Source: Rodentibacter genomosp. 2
GTDB lineage: Bacteria; Pseudomonadota; Gammaproteobacteria; Enterobacterales; Pasteurellaceae
Reading direction: 5' to 3'
NCBI GenBank assembly: GCA_001999425.1
Contig: MLHP01000013.1
Location: 124,001 to 188,000, forward strand
Length of the DNA stretch: 64,000 nt
Within the stretch, counting starts at the first letter, position 1. Each line of letters starts with the position of its first letter. A program made the position numbers and the translations under genes. Under the pieces are notes generated by a model, which was given only the letters and a program-made list of their open reading frames with translations, was not told the DNA's origin and did not search any database. Shown piece by piece: positions 32,105 to 42,345 of this stretch.

Positions 32105-34153
32105 ATGACAACTCAACCCCGTAAAATTTTAGTGACTTGTGCCTTGCCTTATGCCAATGGCGCGATCCATTTAGGTCATATGTTAGAACATATTCAAGCG
32201 GATATTTGGGTGCGTTTTCAGCGTATGCGTGGCAATAAAATCCATTTTGTCTGTGCGGATGATGCACACGGTACGCCAATTATGTTAAATGCCGATAAAT
32301 TAGGCATCACACCTGAAGAACTAATCGCGAAGGCGAAAGCGGATCATATTCGTGATTTTGCCGGTTTTAATATTAGTTTCGATAATTACCACTCCACACA
32401 CAGTGAAGAAAACAAACAAATCACAGCTGAAATTTATAACAAGTTAAAATCAAACGGTTTCATAAAAAGCAAAGTGATCGCTCAACTTTATGATCCTGAG
32501 AAAAATATGTTTTTGCCGGATCGTTTTGTAAAAGGGACTTGTCCGAAATGTAAAGCGGAAGATCAATATGGCGATAACTGTGAGGTTTGCGCTTCCACTT
32601 ATAGCCCGATGGATTTAATTAATCCGCGTTCTGCCGTATCCGGTGCACCCCCCATTGTAAAAGAATCCGAACACTTTTTCTTTGATTTGCCGGCATTTGA
32701 AAATATGTTGCAAGAATGGACGCGTTCCGGTTCGCTTCAACCTGAAATCGCCAATAAAATGCAAGAATGGTTTGAAAGCGGTTTGCAACAATGGGATATT
32801 TCCCGCGATGCGCCTTATTTTGGTTTTGAAATCCCGGGAGAAAAAGATAAATTCTTCTATGTATGGTTGGATGCCCCGATTGGCTATATGGCGTCATTCA
32901 AAAATCTTTGTGATCGTGAAGGCATTGATTTCAACGAGTTTTGGGCAGAAAACAGCGAGGCGGAACTTTATCATTTTATCGGAAAAGATATCGTCTATTT
33001 CCATAGTCTGTTTTGGCCTGCGATGTTGGAAGGCTGCAATTATCGTAAACCGACCAATGTATTTGCCCATGGTTATGTCACCGTAGATGGTGCGAAAATG
33101 TCAAAATCTCGCGGCACATTTATTCAAGCAAGCACCTATTTGAATCACATCGATCCTGAATGCTTACGTTATTACTATGCGGCAAAACTCAATAATCGTA
33201 TTGAAGATCTTGATTTCAATCTTGATGATTTTGTGCAGCGTGTAAATACCGATATTGTTAATAAATTAGTCAATTTAGCCTCTCGAAATGCCGGTTTTAT
33301 CACCAAACGTTTTGACGGAAAACTTGCTTCCAAATTAGAAGATGAGGCACTTTTTGCTGAATTTACCGCACAAGCAGAACAAATCGCGACTTATTACGAA
33401 ACCCGTGAATACAATAAAGCGATTCGTGAAATTATGACTCTCACCGATAAAGCGAATAAATATATCGATGAAAAAGCGCCTTGGCTAATCGCAAAAGCGG
33501 AAGGCAAAGAAGCTGAACTACAAGCCATCTGCTCGATGGGCATTGAACTGTTCCGTGTGTTGATGACCTATTTAAAACCGGTATTACCGAAATTAGCAGA
33601 ACGGGCAGAAGCCTTTTTACAAAGCGAATTGCGTTGGGATAACATTACCCAACCTTTATTCGATCACCAAATCGCTCCGTTTAAATCTTTATTCTCCCGT
33701 TTAGAGAAAAAACAAATTGACGCGGTGGTAGAAGAAACCAAGAAATTATTTGCCGAATCAAACAAAGTTACAGAAAAAACAGCGGCAAAATCAACCGCAC
33801 TTTCTAACGTAGAACCCATTGCCGACACCATCACTATTGATGATTTTGCCAAACTTGATCTACGTGTGGCAAAAGTGTTGAAATGCGAAGCAGTGCCGGA
33901 ATCCAATAAACTTTTACGTTTTGAATTGGATCTTGGTGATCATACCCGTCAAGTGTTCTCCGGAATCAAAGCTGCCTATAGTAAACCGGAAGAATTAGAA
34001 GGTCGGTTTGTGATTATGGTAGCAAATCTTGCACCACGCAAAATGAAGTTTGGCGTATCGGAGGGGATGATTCTTTCCGCCGGCAGCGGTGGCAGTGATT
34101 TATTCTTACTTTCTGCAGACAGTGGCGTAACAGCCGGTATGCAGGTGAAATAA
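32105..34153 (+). CDS. metG: Methionyl-tRNA synthetase
   Basis: MetG charges initiator and elongator tRNA-Met. The 682-residue product has the HIGH-type motif [10 protein letters not shown] (about 16-25), a zinc knuckle with CPKC and CEVC (about 146-161), KMSKS (about 333-337), and a C-terminal Trbp111-like OB domain (about 580-682) for dimerisation. An in-frame uptake signal encodes TAL in the linker. Confidence 0.98.
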   Translation: MTTQPRKILVTCALPYANGAIHLGHMLEHIQADIWVRFQRMRGNKIHFVCADDAHGTPIMLNADKLGITPEELIAKAKADHIRDFAGFNISFDNYHSTHSEENKQITAEIYNKLKSNGFIKSKVIAQLYDPEKNMFLPDRFVKGTCPKCKAEDQYGDNCEVCASTYSPMDLINPRSAVSGAPPIVKESEHFFFDLPAFENMLQEWTRSGSLQPEIANKMQEWFESGLQQWDISRDAPYFGFEIPGEKDKFFYVWLDAPIGYMASFKNLCDREGIDFNEFWAENSEAELYHFIGKDIVYFHSLFWPAMLEGCNYRKPTNVFAHGYVTVDGAKMSKSRGTFIQASTYLNHIDPECLRYYYAAKLNNRIEDLDFNLDDFVQRVNTDIVNKLVNLASRNAGFITKRFDGKLASKLEDEALFAEFTAQAEQIATYYETREYNKAIREIMTLTDKANKYIDEKAPWLIAKAEGKEAELQAICSMGIELFRVLMTYLKPVLPKLAERAEAFLQSELRWDNITQPLFDHQIAPFKSLFSRLEKKQIDAVVEETKKLFAESNKVTEKTAAKSTALSNVEPIADTITIDDFAKLDLRVAKVLKCEAVPESNKLLRFELDLGDHTRQVFSGIKAAYSKPEELEGRFVIMVANLAPRKMKFGVSEGMILSAGSGGSDLFLLSADSGVTAGMQVK

Positions 34154-34169
34154 TTCATTCAATACGAAT

Positions 34170-34194
34170 TAGGCGGCATTAGCCGCCTTTTTCT
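34170..34194 (+). terminator. metG terminator
   Basis: AGGCGGC and GCCGCCT pair around ATTA (seven bases), then TTTTCTTT. Confidence 0.9.
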
Positions 34195-34230
34195 TTATCA
34201 AAGATTTCTTCAAGATCATACAATTCCCAC

Positions 34231-34261
34231 TTGACCTTTACCTAAGGTTAAGCTTTATCCT
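34231..34261 (+). promoter_or_regulatory. MerR-type (CueR-like) promoter of cueO-tehB
   Basis: TTGACC (34231-34236) and TATCCT (34256-34261) are 19 bases apart, the overlong spacer that MerR-family activators require. The spacer holds the dyad CTTTACCT-A-AGGTTAAG (7 of 8 pairs), centred between the two hexamers. This matches the layout of E. coli copA and cueO promoters. A CueR gene is not in this window. Confidence 0.7.
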
Positions 34262-34297
34262 TGCTGTCCTACTCAACATCTTAAGGAGAAAATTATT

Positions 34298-35881
34298 ATG
34301 CAACGGAGAAATTTCTTAAAACACAGTGCGCTTTTCATTGCAATGGCAGGGATACCGATGAAATGGGTTTGGGCGAAAGAAAAACAAACCACATTGCCTA
34401 TTCCAAGATTATTAGAAACCGATAAAGACGAAATTCACTTAACGATGGAACAAGGCACAAGTCAGTTTGGACAATATAATGCAACTACTTGGGGCTATAA
34501 CGGAAGTTTGTTGGGGCCGGCAATTCGAACAAAATCAGGTCAAGAAGTGCGGGTCAATATTCAAAATAATTTACCGGAAGAAACAACCTTACATTGGCAT
34601 GGATTAGAAATTCCGGGTGATGTTGACGGTGGACCACAAGCAATAATTAAACCGGAACAACAACATCAGGTAAAATTCATCGTCAATCAACCTGCCTCAA
34701 CTTGTTGGTTTCACCCTCACCCACATCGTAAAACGGGCTACCAAGTCGCCATGGGATTAGCCGGATTATTTTTAATAGAAGACGAATTGAGCTCAACATT
34801 ACCTTTACCAAAACAATGGGGAGTGGATGATATTCCGGTTGTACTACAAGATAAACGTTTTGATGAAAAAGGTCAGATTGATTACAAAATTGATATACTC
34901 ACCGCAAGCCTTGGTTGGTTTGGCGATACAATGCTAACAAATGGTGCGCAATATCCCAAACACATTGCTCCAAAAGGCTGGGTACGATTACGTTTACTCA
35001 ACGGCTGTAATGCCCGTTCACTAAGACTTGCTACCAGCGATGAACGGCCAATGTATGTTATCGCAAGTGATGGCGGATTTTTGAGTGAACCGATAAAAGT
35101 CAATGAATTAGAAATGATTATGGGAGAACGCTTCGAGGTGTTGATTGATTTGAGTGACGGTAAAGCGGTGGATTTAGTCAGTTTACCGGTAAATCAAATG
35201 GGCATGGGGCTACCGCCTTTCAATCAAAAATTACCGTTATTAAGCCTAGAAACTACGTTACAAAAGGGGCAAGGCAGTTTACCGACAAAATTGGCAAATC
35301 TACCTAAAGTAAAAATACCGAAAGATATTGTCGTTCGCCGCTTTCAGCTCAGTATGGATCCGGAATTAGATCACCAAGGAATGCAATTATTTATGCAAAA
35401 ATACGGTCATCAAGGTATGAACATGATGCATCATATGAATATGCCGGAACACACCATGCCGATATCACACGATGCTCATATGCAACATATGAAACACAGT
35501 GGAGATATGAGTGTGCCTAAAAAAGAAACATTAGATATTTGGACAGCCAATCGAATTAACGGGCAAAGTTTCCATCATCATCCCGTATTTAGTACCAAAC
35601 AAGGACAATATGAAAAATGGGTAATTTCCGGAGAAGGTGATATGATGTTGCACCCATTTCATGTGCATGGCACACAATTCCGAATCCTAAGTGAAAACGG
35701 AAAACCACCCGCCGCACACCGTCAAGGTTGGAAAGATACGGTAAGCGTGAATGGTGCCGTCAGCGAGATACTCGTTAAATTTGATTATTTAGCCGGTAAC
35801 CAAACCCCTTATATGGCTCATTGTCATTTATTGGAACATGAAGACACCGGTATGATGTTGGCATTTACCGTTGAAAAATAA
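34298..35881 (+). CDS. cueO: Periplasmic multicopper oxidase CueO
   Basis: CueO oxidises Cu(I) and protects the periplasm from copper. The 527-residue product has a Tat signal (RRNFLK at 3-8, then a hydrophobic core). Copper motifs are HWHG (99-102), HPHPHRKT (type 3), HPFHVHG, and HCHLLEHEDTGMM near the C terminus. A Met/His-rich insert (about 358-402: MQLFMQKYGHQGMNMMHHMN and onward) is typical for CueO. It is followed by tehB after 35 bases without a terminator, so they are likely co-transcribed from the MerR-type promoter. Confidence 0.96.
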   Translation: MQRRNFLKHSALFIAMAGIPMKWVWAKEKQTTLPIPRLLETDKDEIHLTMEQGTSQFGQYNATTWGYNGSLLGPAIRTKSGQEVRVNIQNNLPEETTLHWHGLEIPGDVDGGPQAIIKPEQQHQVKFIVNQPASTCWFHPHPHRKTGYQVAMGLAGLFLIEDELSSTLPLPKQWGVDDIPVVLQDKRFDEKGQIDYKIDILTASLGWFGDTMLTNGAQYPKHIAPKGWVRLRLLNGCNARSLRLATSDERPMYVIASDGGFLSEPIKVNELEMIMGERFEVLIDLSDGKAVDLVSLPVNQMGMGLPPFNQKLPLLSLETTLQKGQGSLPTKLANLPKVKIPKDIVVRRFQLSMDPELDHQGMQLFMQKYGHQGMNMMHHMNMPEHTMPISHDAHMQHMKHSGDMSVPKKETLDIWTANRINGQSFHHHPVFSTKQGQYEKWVISGEGDMMLHPFHVHGTQFRILSENGKPPAAHRQGWKDTVSVNGAVSEILVKFDYLAGNQTPYMAHCHLLEHEDTGMMLAFTVEK

Positions 35882-35916
35882 AGGTAAATGAATGACCTAT
35901 TTATTGGAGAACAACA

Positions 35917-36777
35917 ATGAAAAACGAATTAATCTGTTATAAACAAATGCCCATTTGGACAAAAGATAAGCTCCCTCAAATGTTTCAAGAAAAACATAAC
36001 ACCAAAGCCGGCACTTGGGGAAAGGTCACCGTATTAAAAGGTAAACTCAAATTTTATGAATTAACTGAGGAAGGTAATGTGCTGGCAGAGCATATTTTTA
36101 CGCCTGAAACGGAAACCCCATTTGTTGAACCACAGGCTTGGCATCGCGTAGAAGCATTAACAGATGATTTGGAATGCACCCTTGGGTTTTATTGTAAAAA
36201 AGAAGATTATTTCAGCAAAAAATATAATATGACGGCAACCCATTCCGAAGTAAAAAGTGCGGTCAAAATCATTACCCCTTGCAAAACCCTTGATCTTGGT
36301 TGCGGTCAAGGCAGAAACTCACTCTTTCTAAGTTTGCTCGGTTTTGATGTCACTTCTTGGGATCATAATGAAAATAGTCTTACTTTCTTAAATGAAACGA
36401 AAAAAAAAGAAAATCTTACAATTTCGACCGCACTTTACGATATCAATACGGCGAATATTCAAGAAAACTACGATTTTATTCTTTCTACTGTTGTATTTAT
36501 GTTCTTAAACCGCGAACGTGTACCGGCAATTATCAAAAATATGCAGGAACACACCAATATTGGCGGATACAATTTAATTGTAGCGGCAATGTCCACTGAT
36601 GATGTCCCTTGCCCAATGCCTTTTTCTTTCACTTTCAAAGAGAATGAATTAAAGGATTATTATCAAGGCTGGGAGTTCATTAAATACAATGAAGAAATGG
36701 GAGAATTACACAAAACCGATGAAAACGGCAATCGCATTAAAATGAAATTTGTGACAATGTTAGCTAAGAAGAAATAA
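35917..36777 (+). CDS. tehB: Tellurite-resistance methyltransferase TehB with N-terminal cupin-like domain
   Basis: TehB is a SAM-dependent methyltransferase linked to tellurite resistance and, in H. influenzae, oxidative stress and heme use. The 286-residue product has a cupin-like DUF1971 domain (about 1-90, with EPQAWHRVEALTDD) and the methyltransferase core (LDLGCGQGRNS, about 122-132). The longer form is usual for Haemophilus; E. coli TehB is about 197 residues. It is the second gene after cueO. Confidence 0.96.
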   Translation: MKNELICYKQMPIWTKDKLPQMFQEKHNTKAGTWGKVTVLKGKLKFYELTEEGNVLAEHIFTPETETPFVEPQAWHRVEALTDDLECTLGFYCKKEDYFSKKYNMTATHSEVKSAVKIITPCKTLDLGCGQGRNSLFLSLLGFDVTSWDHNENSLTFLNETKKKENLTISTALYDINTANIQENYDFILSTVVFMFLNRERVPAIIKNMQEHTNIGGYNLIVAAMSTDDVPCPMPFSFTFKENELKDYYQGWEFIKYNEEMGELHKTDENGNRIKMKFVTMLAKKK

Positions 36778-36797
36778 TAGTTTGATTTATAAAATAA

Positions 36798-36833
36798 AAA
36801 ACCGCATTTTGTGATAACAAAGTGCGGTTTATT
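36798..36833. terminator. Bidirectional terminator between tehB and dapD
   Basis: AAACCGCATTTTGT pairs with ACAAAGTGCGGTTT with one mismatch, an uptake-signal pair with one degenerate arm. Confidence 0.8.
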
Positions 36834-36850
36834 TTTAGTAAGAATTTTAA

Positions 36851-37678
36851 TTATTCTTCAATTGAACGCAATAATTCGTTGATACCGACTTTACCTAAAG
36901 TTTTCGCATCCACTTTTTTCACGATAACTGCACAATAAAGGCTGTATTTACCACATTTTGACGGAAGACTACCGGAAACCACCACAGAACCGGCAGGTAC
37001 GCGACCATAGTGGATTTCGCCGGTTTCACGATCATAAATTTTGGTAGATTGACCAATGAATACCCCCATTGAAATCACACAGCCATCTTCAACAATGACT
37101 CCCTCAACCACTTCGGAACGAGCACCGATAAAGCAGTTATCGCCAATAATGGTCGGATTGGCTTGTAATGGCTCTAATACGCCACCGATACCCACACCGC
37201 CCGATAGATGAACATTTTTACCAATTTGAGCGCACGACCCCACCGTTGCCCAAGTATCCACCATAGTACCTTCGCCAACATAGGCACCGATATTCACATA
37301 AGACGGCATTAAAACACAATTTTTAGAAATATATGCCCCTTTACGAACCGTTGCAGACGGTACTATGCGAAAACCTTCTTGTTGGAAACGCTCTTCAGTA
37401 TAATCTGCAAATTTTAATGCCACTTTGTCATAGTATTTCGTTTCCGCACCCTCAATGATTTGGTTGTCATTAATACGAAATGAAAGTAATACCGCTTTTT
37501 TTAACCATTGGTGTGTCACCCATTCGCCATCAATTTTTTCTGCGACACGATATTTACCGCTATCTAACCCATCAATAACTTCTTCGATTGCAGCTCGGGT
37601 TTCCGCATCTACGTTTTTTGGCGTAATATCCGCGCGTTTTTCAAATGCGGATTCAATAATTGCTTGTAAGTTTGACAT
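36851..37678 (-). CDS. dapD: Tetrahydrodipicolinate N-succinyltransferase
   Basis: DapD adds succinyl to tetrahydrodipicolinate on the lysine/meso-DAP pathway. The 275-residue product has the left-handed beta-helix hexapeptide region (about 100-230: [20 protein letters not shown] and [20 protein letters not shown]). I chose ATG at 37678, giving the standard N terminus [13 protein letters not shown]. Confidence 0.97.
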   Translation of the reverse strand: MSNLQAIIESAFEKRADITPKNVDAETRAAIEEVIDGLDSGKYRVAEKIDGEWVTHQWLKKAVLLSFRINDNQIIEGAETKYYDKVALKFADYTEERFQQEGFRIVPSATVRKGAYISKNCVLMPSYVNIGAYVGEGTMVDTWATVGSCAQIGKNVHLSGGVGIGGVLEPLQANPTIIGDNCFIGARSEVVEGVIVEDGCVISMGVFIGQSTKIYDRETGEIHYGRVPAGSVVVSGSLPSKCGKYSLYCAVIVKKVDAKTLGKVGINELLRSIEE

Positions 37679-37760
37679 GCTATTTCCTAGTTTCGTTAAT
37701 GAATAAAACGGCGTTAGTTTTACCATATTTCGAACTATCAAGCAAAAAACACTGAAAAAA

Positions 37761-37796
37761 ATCACCGCACTTTGTAATACCCAAAGTGCGGTGATG
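37761..37796 (-). terminator. Terminator of the 26-residue ORF
   Basis: ATCACCGCACTTTG and CAAAGTGCGGTGAT pair perfectly over 14 bp; on the minus strand a run of seven T follows. It lies 17 bases past the small ORF's stop codon. Confidence 0.9.
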
Positions 37797-37812
37797 ATAA
37801 AAAACTACTTAA

Positions 37813-37893
37813 TTATAAAATAGCCAGTGTTAAGCCAACAATAAAAGACATACTTAACACAACGGCAATCATCGCATAACCAAAATCACTCAT
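37813..37893 (-). CDS. Small single-pass membrane protein, YnhF-like (26 residues)
   Basis: The ORF reads MSDFGYAMIAVVLSMSFIVG then LTLAIL: a short polar start and one hydrophobic helix. AAGGAG is six bases before the ATG, and a perfect terminator follows, so it looks like an independent gene. Its position next to purR and its size, sequence pattern and orientation resemble E. coli YnhF, a membrane microprotein found near purR. It probably sits in the inner membrane; function unknown. It is too short for most ORF callers. Confidence 0.7.
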   Translation of the reverse strand: MSDFGYAMIAVVLSMSFIVGLTLAIL

Positions 37894-38041
37894 GTTTTCT
37901 CCTTAAATTGATGTTGAAACGTTGTTATTCTAACAAGAAAAAGAAAAAAAACGACCTTTTTTAAAAAAATTTTGTTACCTACTTAACTATTCCTAAACAA
38001 TCCTTATAATGGGAAAAATTTTTTTTAGAGAAAATCAAATT

Positions 38042-39058
38042 ATGGCAACAATTAAAGATGTGGCAAAAATGGCGGGGGTATCTACCACTACCGTTTCCCA
38101 TGTAATAAATAAAACCCGATTTGTTGCAAAAGAAACGGAAGAAGCCGTTCAGCATGCGATTAAAACCCTAAAATATTCTCCTAGTGCAGTGGCAAGAAGT
38201 TTGAAAGTCAATACCACAAAATCTATCGGTATGATCGTCACGACCAGTGAAGCTCCCTACTTTGCCGAAATTATTCATGCTGTGGAGGAACATTGCTATC
38301 GCCAAAGCTATTCCCTGTTTTTATGTAACACTCAAAATGATCCTGAAAAAATTAAAAATCATTTAGAAATGTTGGTTAAAAAACGGGTCGATGGTTTGCT
38401 TGTGATGTGTTCCGAATATACTCAAACTTCCCTTGATTTACTTTCCAATGTTTCCAGCTTACCGATGGTTGTAATGGATTGGGGGCCTAACAGTGACACT
38501 GATGTGATCGAAGATAACAGCTTTATGGGCGGCTATCTTGCCACCAAACATTTGATTGATTGCGGCCATAAAAAAATCGGTATTATCGCAGGGGAGCTGA
38601 GTAAAACTACGGCGAGAACCCGTTACCAAGGTTTTGAAAAAGCGATGGCAGAAGCAAATCTGACAGTTAATGAAAATTGGGTGCTGGAAGGTCATTTTGA
38701 ACCGGAAGACGGCTATGAATGCATGAATAAAATTCTTACTCGAACCGAGCTACCAACCGCAGTCTTTTGTTGTAATGACGTTATGGCGCTCGGTGCTATT
38801 TCAGCCATTACAGAAAAAGGATTACGTGTACCGGATGATATTTCTGTCATTGGTTATGACAATATTCATTCATCACGTTTTTATGCACCGCCACTCACAA
38901 CGGTTCACCAATCAAAATCCCGATTAGGTGCTCAAGCGGTTAATTTGCTCTTTGAACGCATTTCACAGAAAGATAAAGATGATTTATCACATGAGCAAAG
39001 TCGCATTGATATTCATCCTGAATTGGTTATCAGAAAATCTGTTAAAACCATATTATAA
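38042..39058 (+). CDS. purR: HTH-type purine repressor
   Basis: PurR is a LacI-family repressor that binds PUR boxes with hypoxanthine or guanine. The 338-residue product has the N-terminal helix-turn-helix and hinge ([20 protein letters not shown], hinge near 48-56) and the periplasmic-binding-like core. The start is ATG at 38042; an earlier start would prefix an implausible extension. A target in this window is the perfect PUR-like palindrome before purE at 52912. Confidence 0.96.
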   Translation: MATIKDVAKMAGVSTTTVSHVINKTRFVAKETEEAVQHAIKTLKYSPSAVARSLKVNTTKSIGMIVTTSEAPYFAEIIHAVEEHCYRQSYSLFLCNTQNDPEKIKNHLEMLVKKRVDGLLVMCSEYTQTSLDLLSNVSSLPMVVMDWGPNSDTDVIEDNSFMGGYLATKHLIDCGHKKIGIIAGELSKTTARTRYQGFEKAMAEANLTVNENWVLEGHFEPEDGYECMNKILTRTELPTAVFCCNDVMALGAISAITEKGLRVPDDISVIGYDNIHSSRFYAPPLTTVHQSKSRLGAQAVNLLFERISQKDKDDLSHEQSRIDIHPELVIRKSVKTIL

Positions 39059-39071
39059 AACTTACTAAAAA

Positions 39072-39118
39072 TTAACCGCACTTTTCATTAAAACATAAAA
39101 AGTGCGGTTATTTTTTTA
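39072..39118 (+). terminator. purR terminator (USS pair)
   Basis: TTAACCGCACTTTT and AAAAGTGCGGTTA pair around a 15-base loop, followed by a run of seven T. Confidence 0.85.
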
Positions 39119-39237
39119 GAAAAATTTATTTTCCCTGTTCTTCATCAATCTTTTCTCTTGTAGGGTTTGACCCTACACCTATTTTTAGTTATATCTATAT
39201 CCGGTTTTATTTTTTATCTTACTTTTTAGGAGTTTGT

Positions 39238-41877
39238 ATGACACAAGAGTATGTTACTCTGCGCAATAACATCAATATGTTAGGGCGCTTTCTCGGAGAA
39301 ACCATTAACGACGCACAGGGTGCCGATATTCTTGAGCTTATTGAAAATATCCGCAAATTATCCCGCGATTCCCGAGCAGGGGACGATAACGCACGTCAAG
39401 CATTACTCGAAACCCTCGCGAATATTTCAACGGATAATATCATTCCTGTGGCACGTGCATTCAGTCAATTTCTGAACCTGACAAATATTGCCGAACAATA
39501 TCAAACTATCTCCCGCGAACATTCACAAAAAGCCCCTTCAGAACGCTCTTTACACGCACTATTCACACGTTTAAAAGCTGAAAGTGCCTCAAAAGAAGAG
39601 GTTTATAACACCATTGAAAAACTATTAATCGAACTCGTCTTAACAGCCCATCCAACAGAAACCACGCGCCGTTCACTGATTCATAAACATGTTGAAATCA
39701 ACAAATGTTTAAGTAAATTAGAACACGGCGATCTTACCCTAAAAGAACGAGGCATTATTGAACGTTTACTCCTTCGTTTAATTGCCGAAGCTTGGCACAC
39801 TAATGAAATTCGCACCGTTCGCCCAACCCCTTTTGATGAAGCCAAATGGGGCTTTTCGATGTTAGAAAACAGCCTTTGGCAAGCTGTGCCGGAATTTCTT
39901 CGTCAATTAAACGAAAATGCACGCGAATTTTTAGGTTATGATTTACCGGTAGGTTTAAAGCCTGTACGCATTTCTTCTTGGATGGGGGGCGACCGTGACG
40001 GCAACCCGTTTGTTACCGCTCAAATTACTCAAAAAGTCCTGAATTTTGCCCGTTGGAAAGCGGCGGATTTATTCCTACAAGACATTTGCAAGCTGGTTGA
40101 TGAACTTTCCATGGTGAAATGTACCGATGAATTCCGAACAAAATATGGTGATCATTTAGAACCATATCGCACCGTTGTAAAAAGCTTACGCACAAAACTC
40201 ACCACGACCCTCTCTTACTTTGATGATCTCCTTGCCGATCGTCTGCCTCGTGTAACAGAAAGTGATATTATTTTAGAGGATAATCAACTTTGGGAACCGC
40301 TTTATGATTGTTATCAATCACTGATGGCGTGTGGGATGCGTATTATTGCAAACGGCTCATTACTTGATATTTTACATCGTATCCGTTGCTTTGGCGTCAC
40401 CTTGTCACAAATGGATATTCGACAAGAAAGCACACGTCATACCAATGCCATTGCGGAAATCACACGTTATATCGGTTTAGGTGACTATTCACAATGGACA
40501 GAAGAAGATAAACAAGCCTTTTTAATTCGTGAATTAAGTTCACGCCGCCCGTTAATTCCGCAAAATTGGACACCATCAGCAGAAACACAAGAAATTCTTG
40601 ATACCTGCAAAGTGGTGGCAGCACAAAAACAGGGCGTTATTGCTTGTTACGTAATTTCCATGGCACGCAGTGCATCCGATGTGCTTGCCGTCCATTTATT
40701 ACTAAAAGAAACCGGGGTTTCTTACCATATACCGGTGGTTCCTCTCTTTGAAACCTTAGATGATTTGGATGCTGCAGAAAATGTGATGACCCAACTTTTC
40801 GATATCGGTTGGTATCGAGGCGTGATTAACAACCGCCAAATGGTGATGATTGGTTATTCAGACTCAGCCAAAGATGCGGGAATGATGGCTGCCTCATGGG
40901 CACAATATCGCGCACAAGAAGCCCTTGTGAATTTAACTGAAAAACTCGGTATTGAACTGACATTATTCCACGGACGTGGCGGTACAATCGGTCGTGGCGG
41001 TGCACCGGCTCATGCCGCCCTACTTTCTCAACCACCACGCTCATTGAAAAATGGATTACGCGTAACAGAACAAGGGGAAATGATCCGCTTCAAACTTGGT
41101 TTACCCGCGGTAGCAGTGGAAACCTTCGATCTTTACGCCAGCGCAATTTTAGAAGCGAATATCTTGCCTCCACCGGAGCCTAAATTAGAATGGCGTGCCA
41201 TCATGGATGAACTTTCCACGATTTCTTGTAAAATCTACCGTGATGTGGTGCGTGGCAATAAAGACTTTGTGCCTTACTTCCGCAGTGCTACACCGGAACA
41301 GGAACTCTCTAAATTGCCACTGGGTTCACGCCCAGCAAAACGTAATCCAAACGGCGGGGTTGAAAGCCTTCGAGCCATTCCGTGGATTTTCGCTTGGATG
41401 CAAAACCGTCTAATGCTGCCGGCATGGCTGGGGGCGGGTGCTTCTGTGCGTCAAGTGATTGAAAATGGCAAAGGTGAGATTATTGAAGAAATGTGCCAAA
41501 CATGGCCGTTTTTCTCTACCCGAATTGGGATGTTGGAAATGGTATTCAGCAAAGCAGACCTCTGGCTTTCACAACAATATGATCAACGTTTAGTGAAAAA
41601 AGAACTTTGGTATTTAGGCGAAAACCTACGCCAACAGTTGCAAGCAGATATTCAAACGGTGCTTTCCCTTTCCCACCGTAACGAACTGATGTCTGATTTA
41701 CAATGGATTGCCGAATCCATTGCATTACGCAATATCTACACCGATCCGCTCAATCTTCTCCAAGTGGAACTGCTCCACCGCTTCCGTGAAAATCTGGATC
41801 AACCAAATCCTGATGTGGAACAAGCCTTGATGATCACCATCACCGGCATTGCCGCAGGAATGCGTAATACGGGTTAG
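39238..41877 (+). CDS. ppc: Phosphoenolpyruvate carboxylase
   Basis: Ppc carboxylates PEP to oxaloacetate, an anaplerotic step. The 879-residue product has the catalytic His in VLTAHPTET (about 135-143), [14 protein letters not shown] (about 246-259), [10 protein letters not shown] and [12 protein letters not shown] (about 580-591), and the C-terminal MRNTG. Length matches E. coli Ppc. Confidence 0.98.
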   Translation: MTQEYVTLRNNINMLGRFLGETINDAQGADILELIENIRKLSRDSRAGDDNARQALLETLANISTDNIIPVARAFSQFLNLTNIAEQYQTISREHSQKAPSERSLHALFTRLKAESASKEEVYNTIEKLLIELVLTAHPTETTRRSLIHKHVEINKCLSKLEHGDLTLKERGIIERLLLRLIAEAWHTNEIRTVRPTPFDEAKWGFSMLENSLWQAVPEFLRQLNENAREFLGYDLPVGLKPVRISSWMGGDRDGNPFVTAQITQKVLNFARWKAADLFLQDICKLVDELSMVKCTDEFRTKYGDHLEPYRTVVKSLRTKLTTTLSYFDDLLADRLPRVTESDIILEDNQLWEPLYDCYQSLMACGMRIIANGSLLDILHRIRCFGVTLSQMDIRQESTRHTNAIAEITRYIGLGDYSQWTEEDKQAFLIRELSSRRPLIPQNWTPSAETQEILDTCKVVAAQKQGVIACYVISMARSASDVLAVHLLLKETGVSYHIPVVPLFETLDDLDAAENVMTQLFDIGWYRGVINNRQMVMIGYSDSAKDAGMMAASWAQYRAQEALVNLTEKLGIELTLFHGRGGTIGRGGAPAHAALLSQPPRSLKNGLRVTEQGEMIRFKLGLPAVAVETFDLYASAILEANILPPPEPKLEWRAIMDELSTISCKIYRDVVRGNKDFVPYFRSATPEQELSKLPLGSRPAKRNPNGGVESLRAIPWIFAWMQNRLMLPAWLGAGASVRQVIENGKGEIIEEMCQTWPFFSTRIGMLEMVFSKADLWLSQQYDQRLVKKELWYLGENLRQQLQADIQTVLSLSHRNELMSDLQWIAESIALRNIYTDPLNLLQVELLHRFRENLDQPNPDVEQALMITITGIAAGMRNTG

Positions 41878-41887
41878 GAGAGAAACG

Positions 41888-41936
41888 ATAAAGTGCGGTT
41901 AAAAACACAAATGAATTTGACCGCACTTTTAATTTC
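41888..41936 (+). terminator. ppc terminator (USS pair)
   Basis: AAAGTGCGGTTAAA and TTTGACCGCACTTT form an inverted pair across a spacer of about 15 bases, then TTAATTTC. Confidence 0.75.
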
Positions 41937-41974
41937 AGTATCATACCGCCCATAATTGAAAAAGAGGCAAAATT

Positions 41975-42298
41975 ATGACAACTGAACTTCAAAAACTTGA
42001 TCCTGATGTCGCCATTGACATTGCTTATGATATCTTCTTAGAAATGGCGGGAGAAAATTTAGATCCGGCGGATATTATGCTATTTAATCTCCAATTTGAA
42101 GATCGTGGCGCCGTGGAATTTGTCGAAACGGCAGAAGATTGGGAACAGGAAATCGGGGTATTAATCGATCCAGAGGCTTTTGCCGAAGTTTGGATCGGTT
42201 TAGTCAATGATAACGATGAAATGGACGATGTCTTTGCCAAATTCCTTATTTCTCATAGTGAAGAAAATCGTGAATTCCACGTTGTTTGGAAAAAATAA
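41975..42298 (+). CDS. yciU: Double-stranded DNA mimic protein (YciU/HI1450 family)
   Basis: The 107-residue product is strongly acidic and matches the UPF0263/YciU family; the H. influenzae HI1450 structure was interpreted as a dsDNA mimic that may bind HU. Acidic stretches such as [16 protein letters not shown] and [11 protein letters not shown] are clear. It has its own terminator. Confidence 0.92.
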   Translation: MTTELQKLDPDVAIDIAYDIFLEMAGENLDPADIMLFNLQFEDRGAVEFVETAEDWEQEIGVLIDPEAFAEVWIGLVNDNDEMDDVFAKFLISHSEENREFHVVWKK

Positions 42299-42310
42299 TT
42301 CCTGTAAAAA

Positions 42311-42345
42311 AGAGGGGGAAATTCATCATTTCCCCCTTATCTTTT
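42311..42345 (+). terminator. yciU terminator
   Basis: AGGGGGAAAT and ATTTCCCCCT pair around TCATC-like loop bases, followed by TATCTTTTC. Confidence 0.85.
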
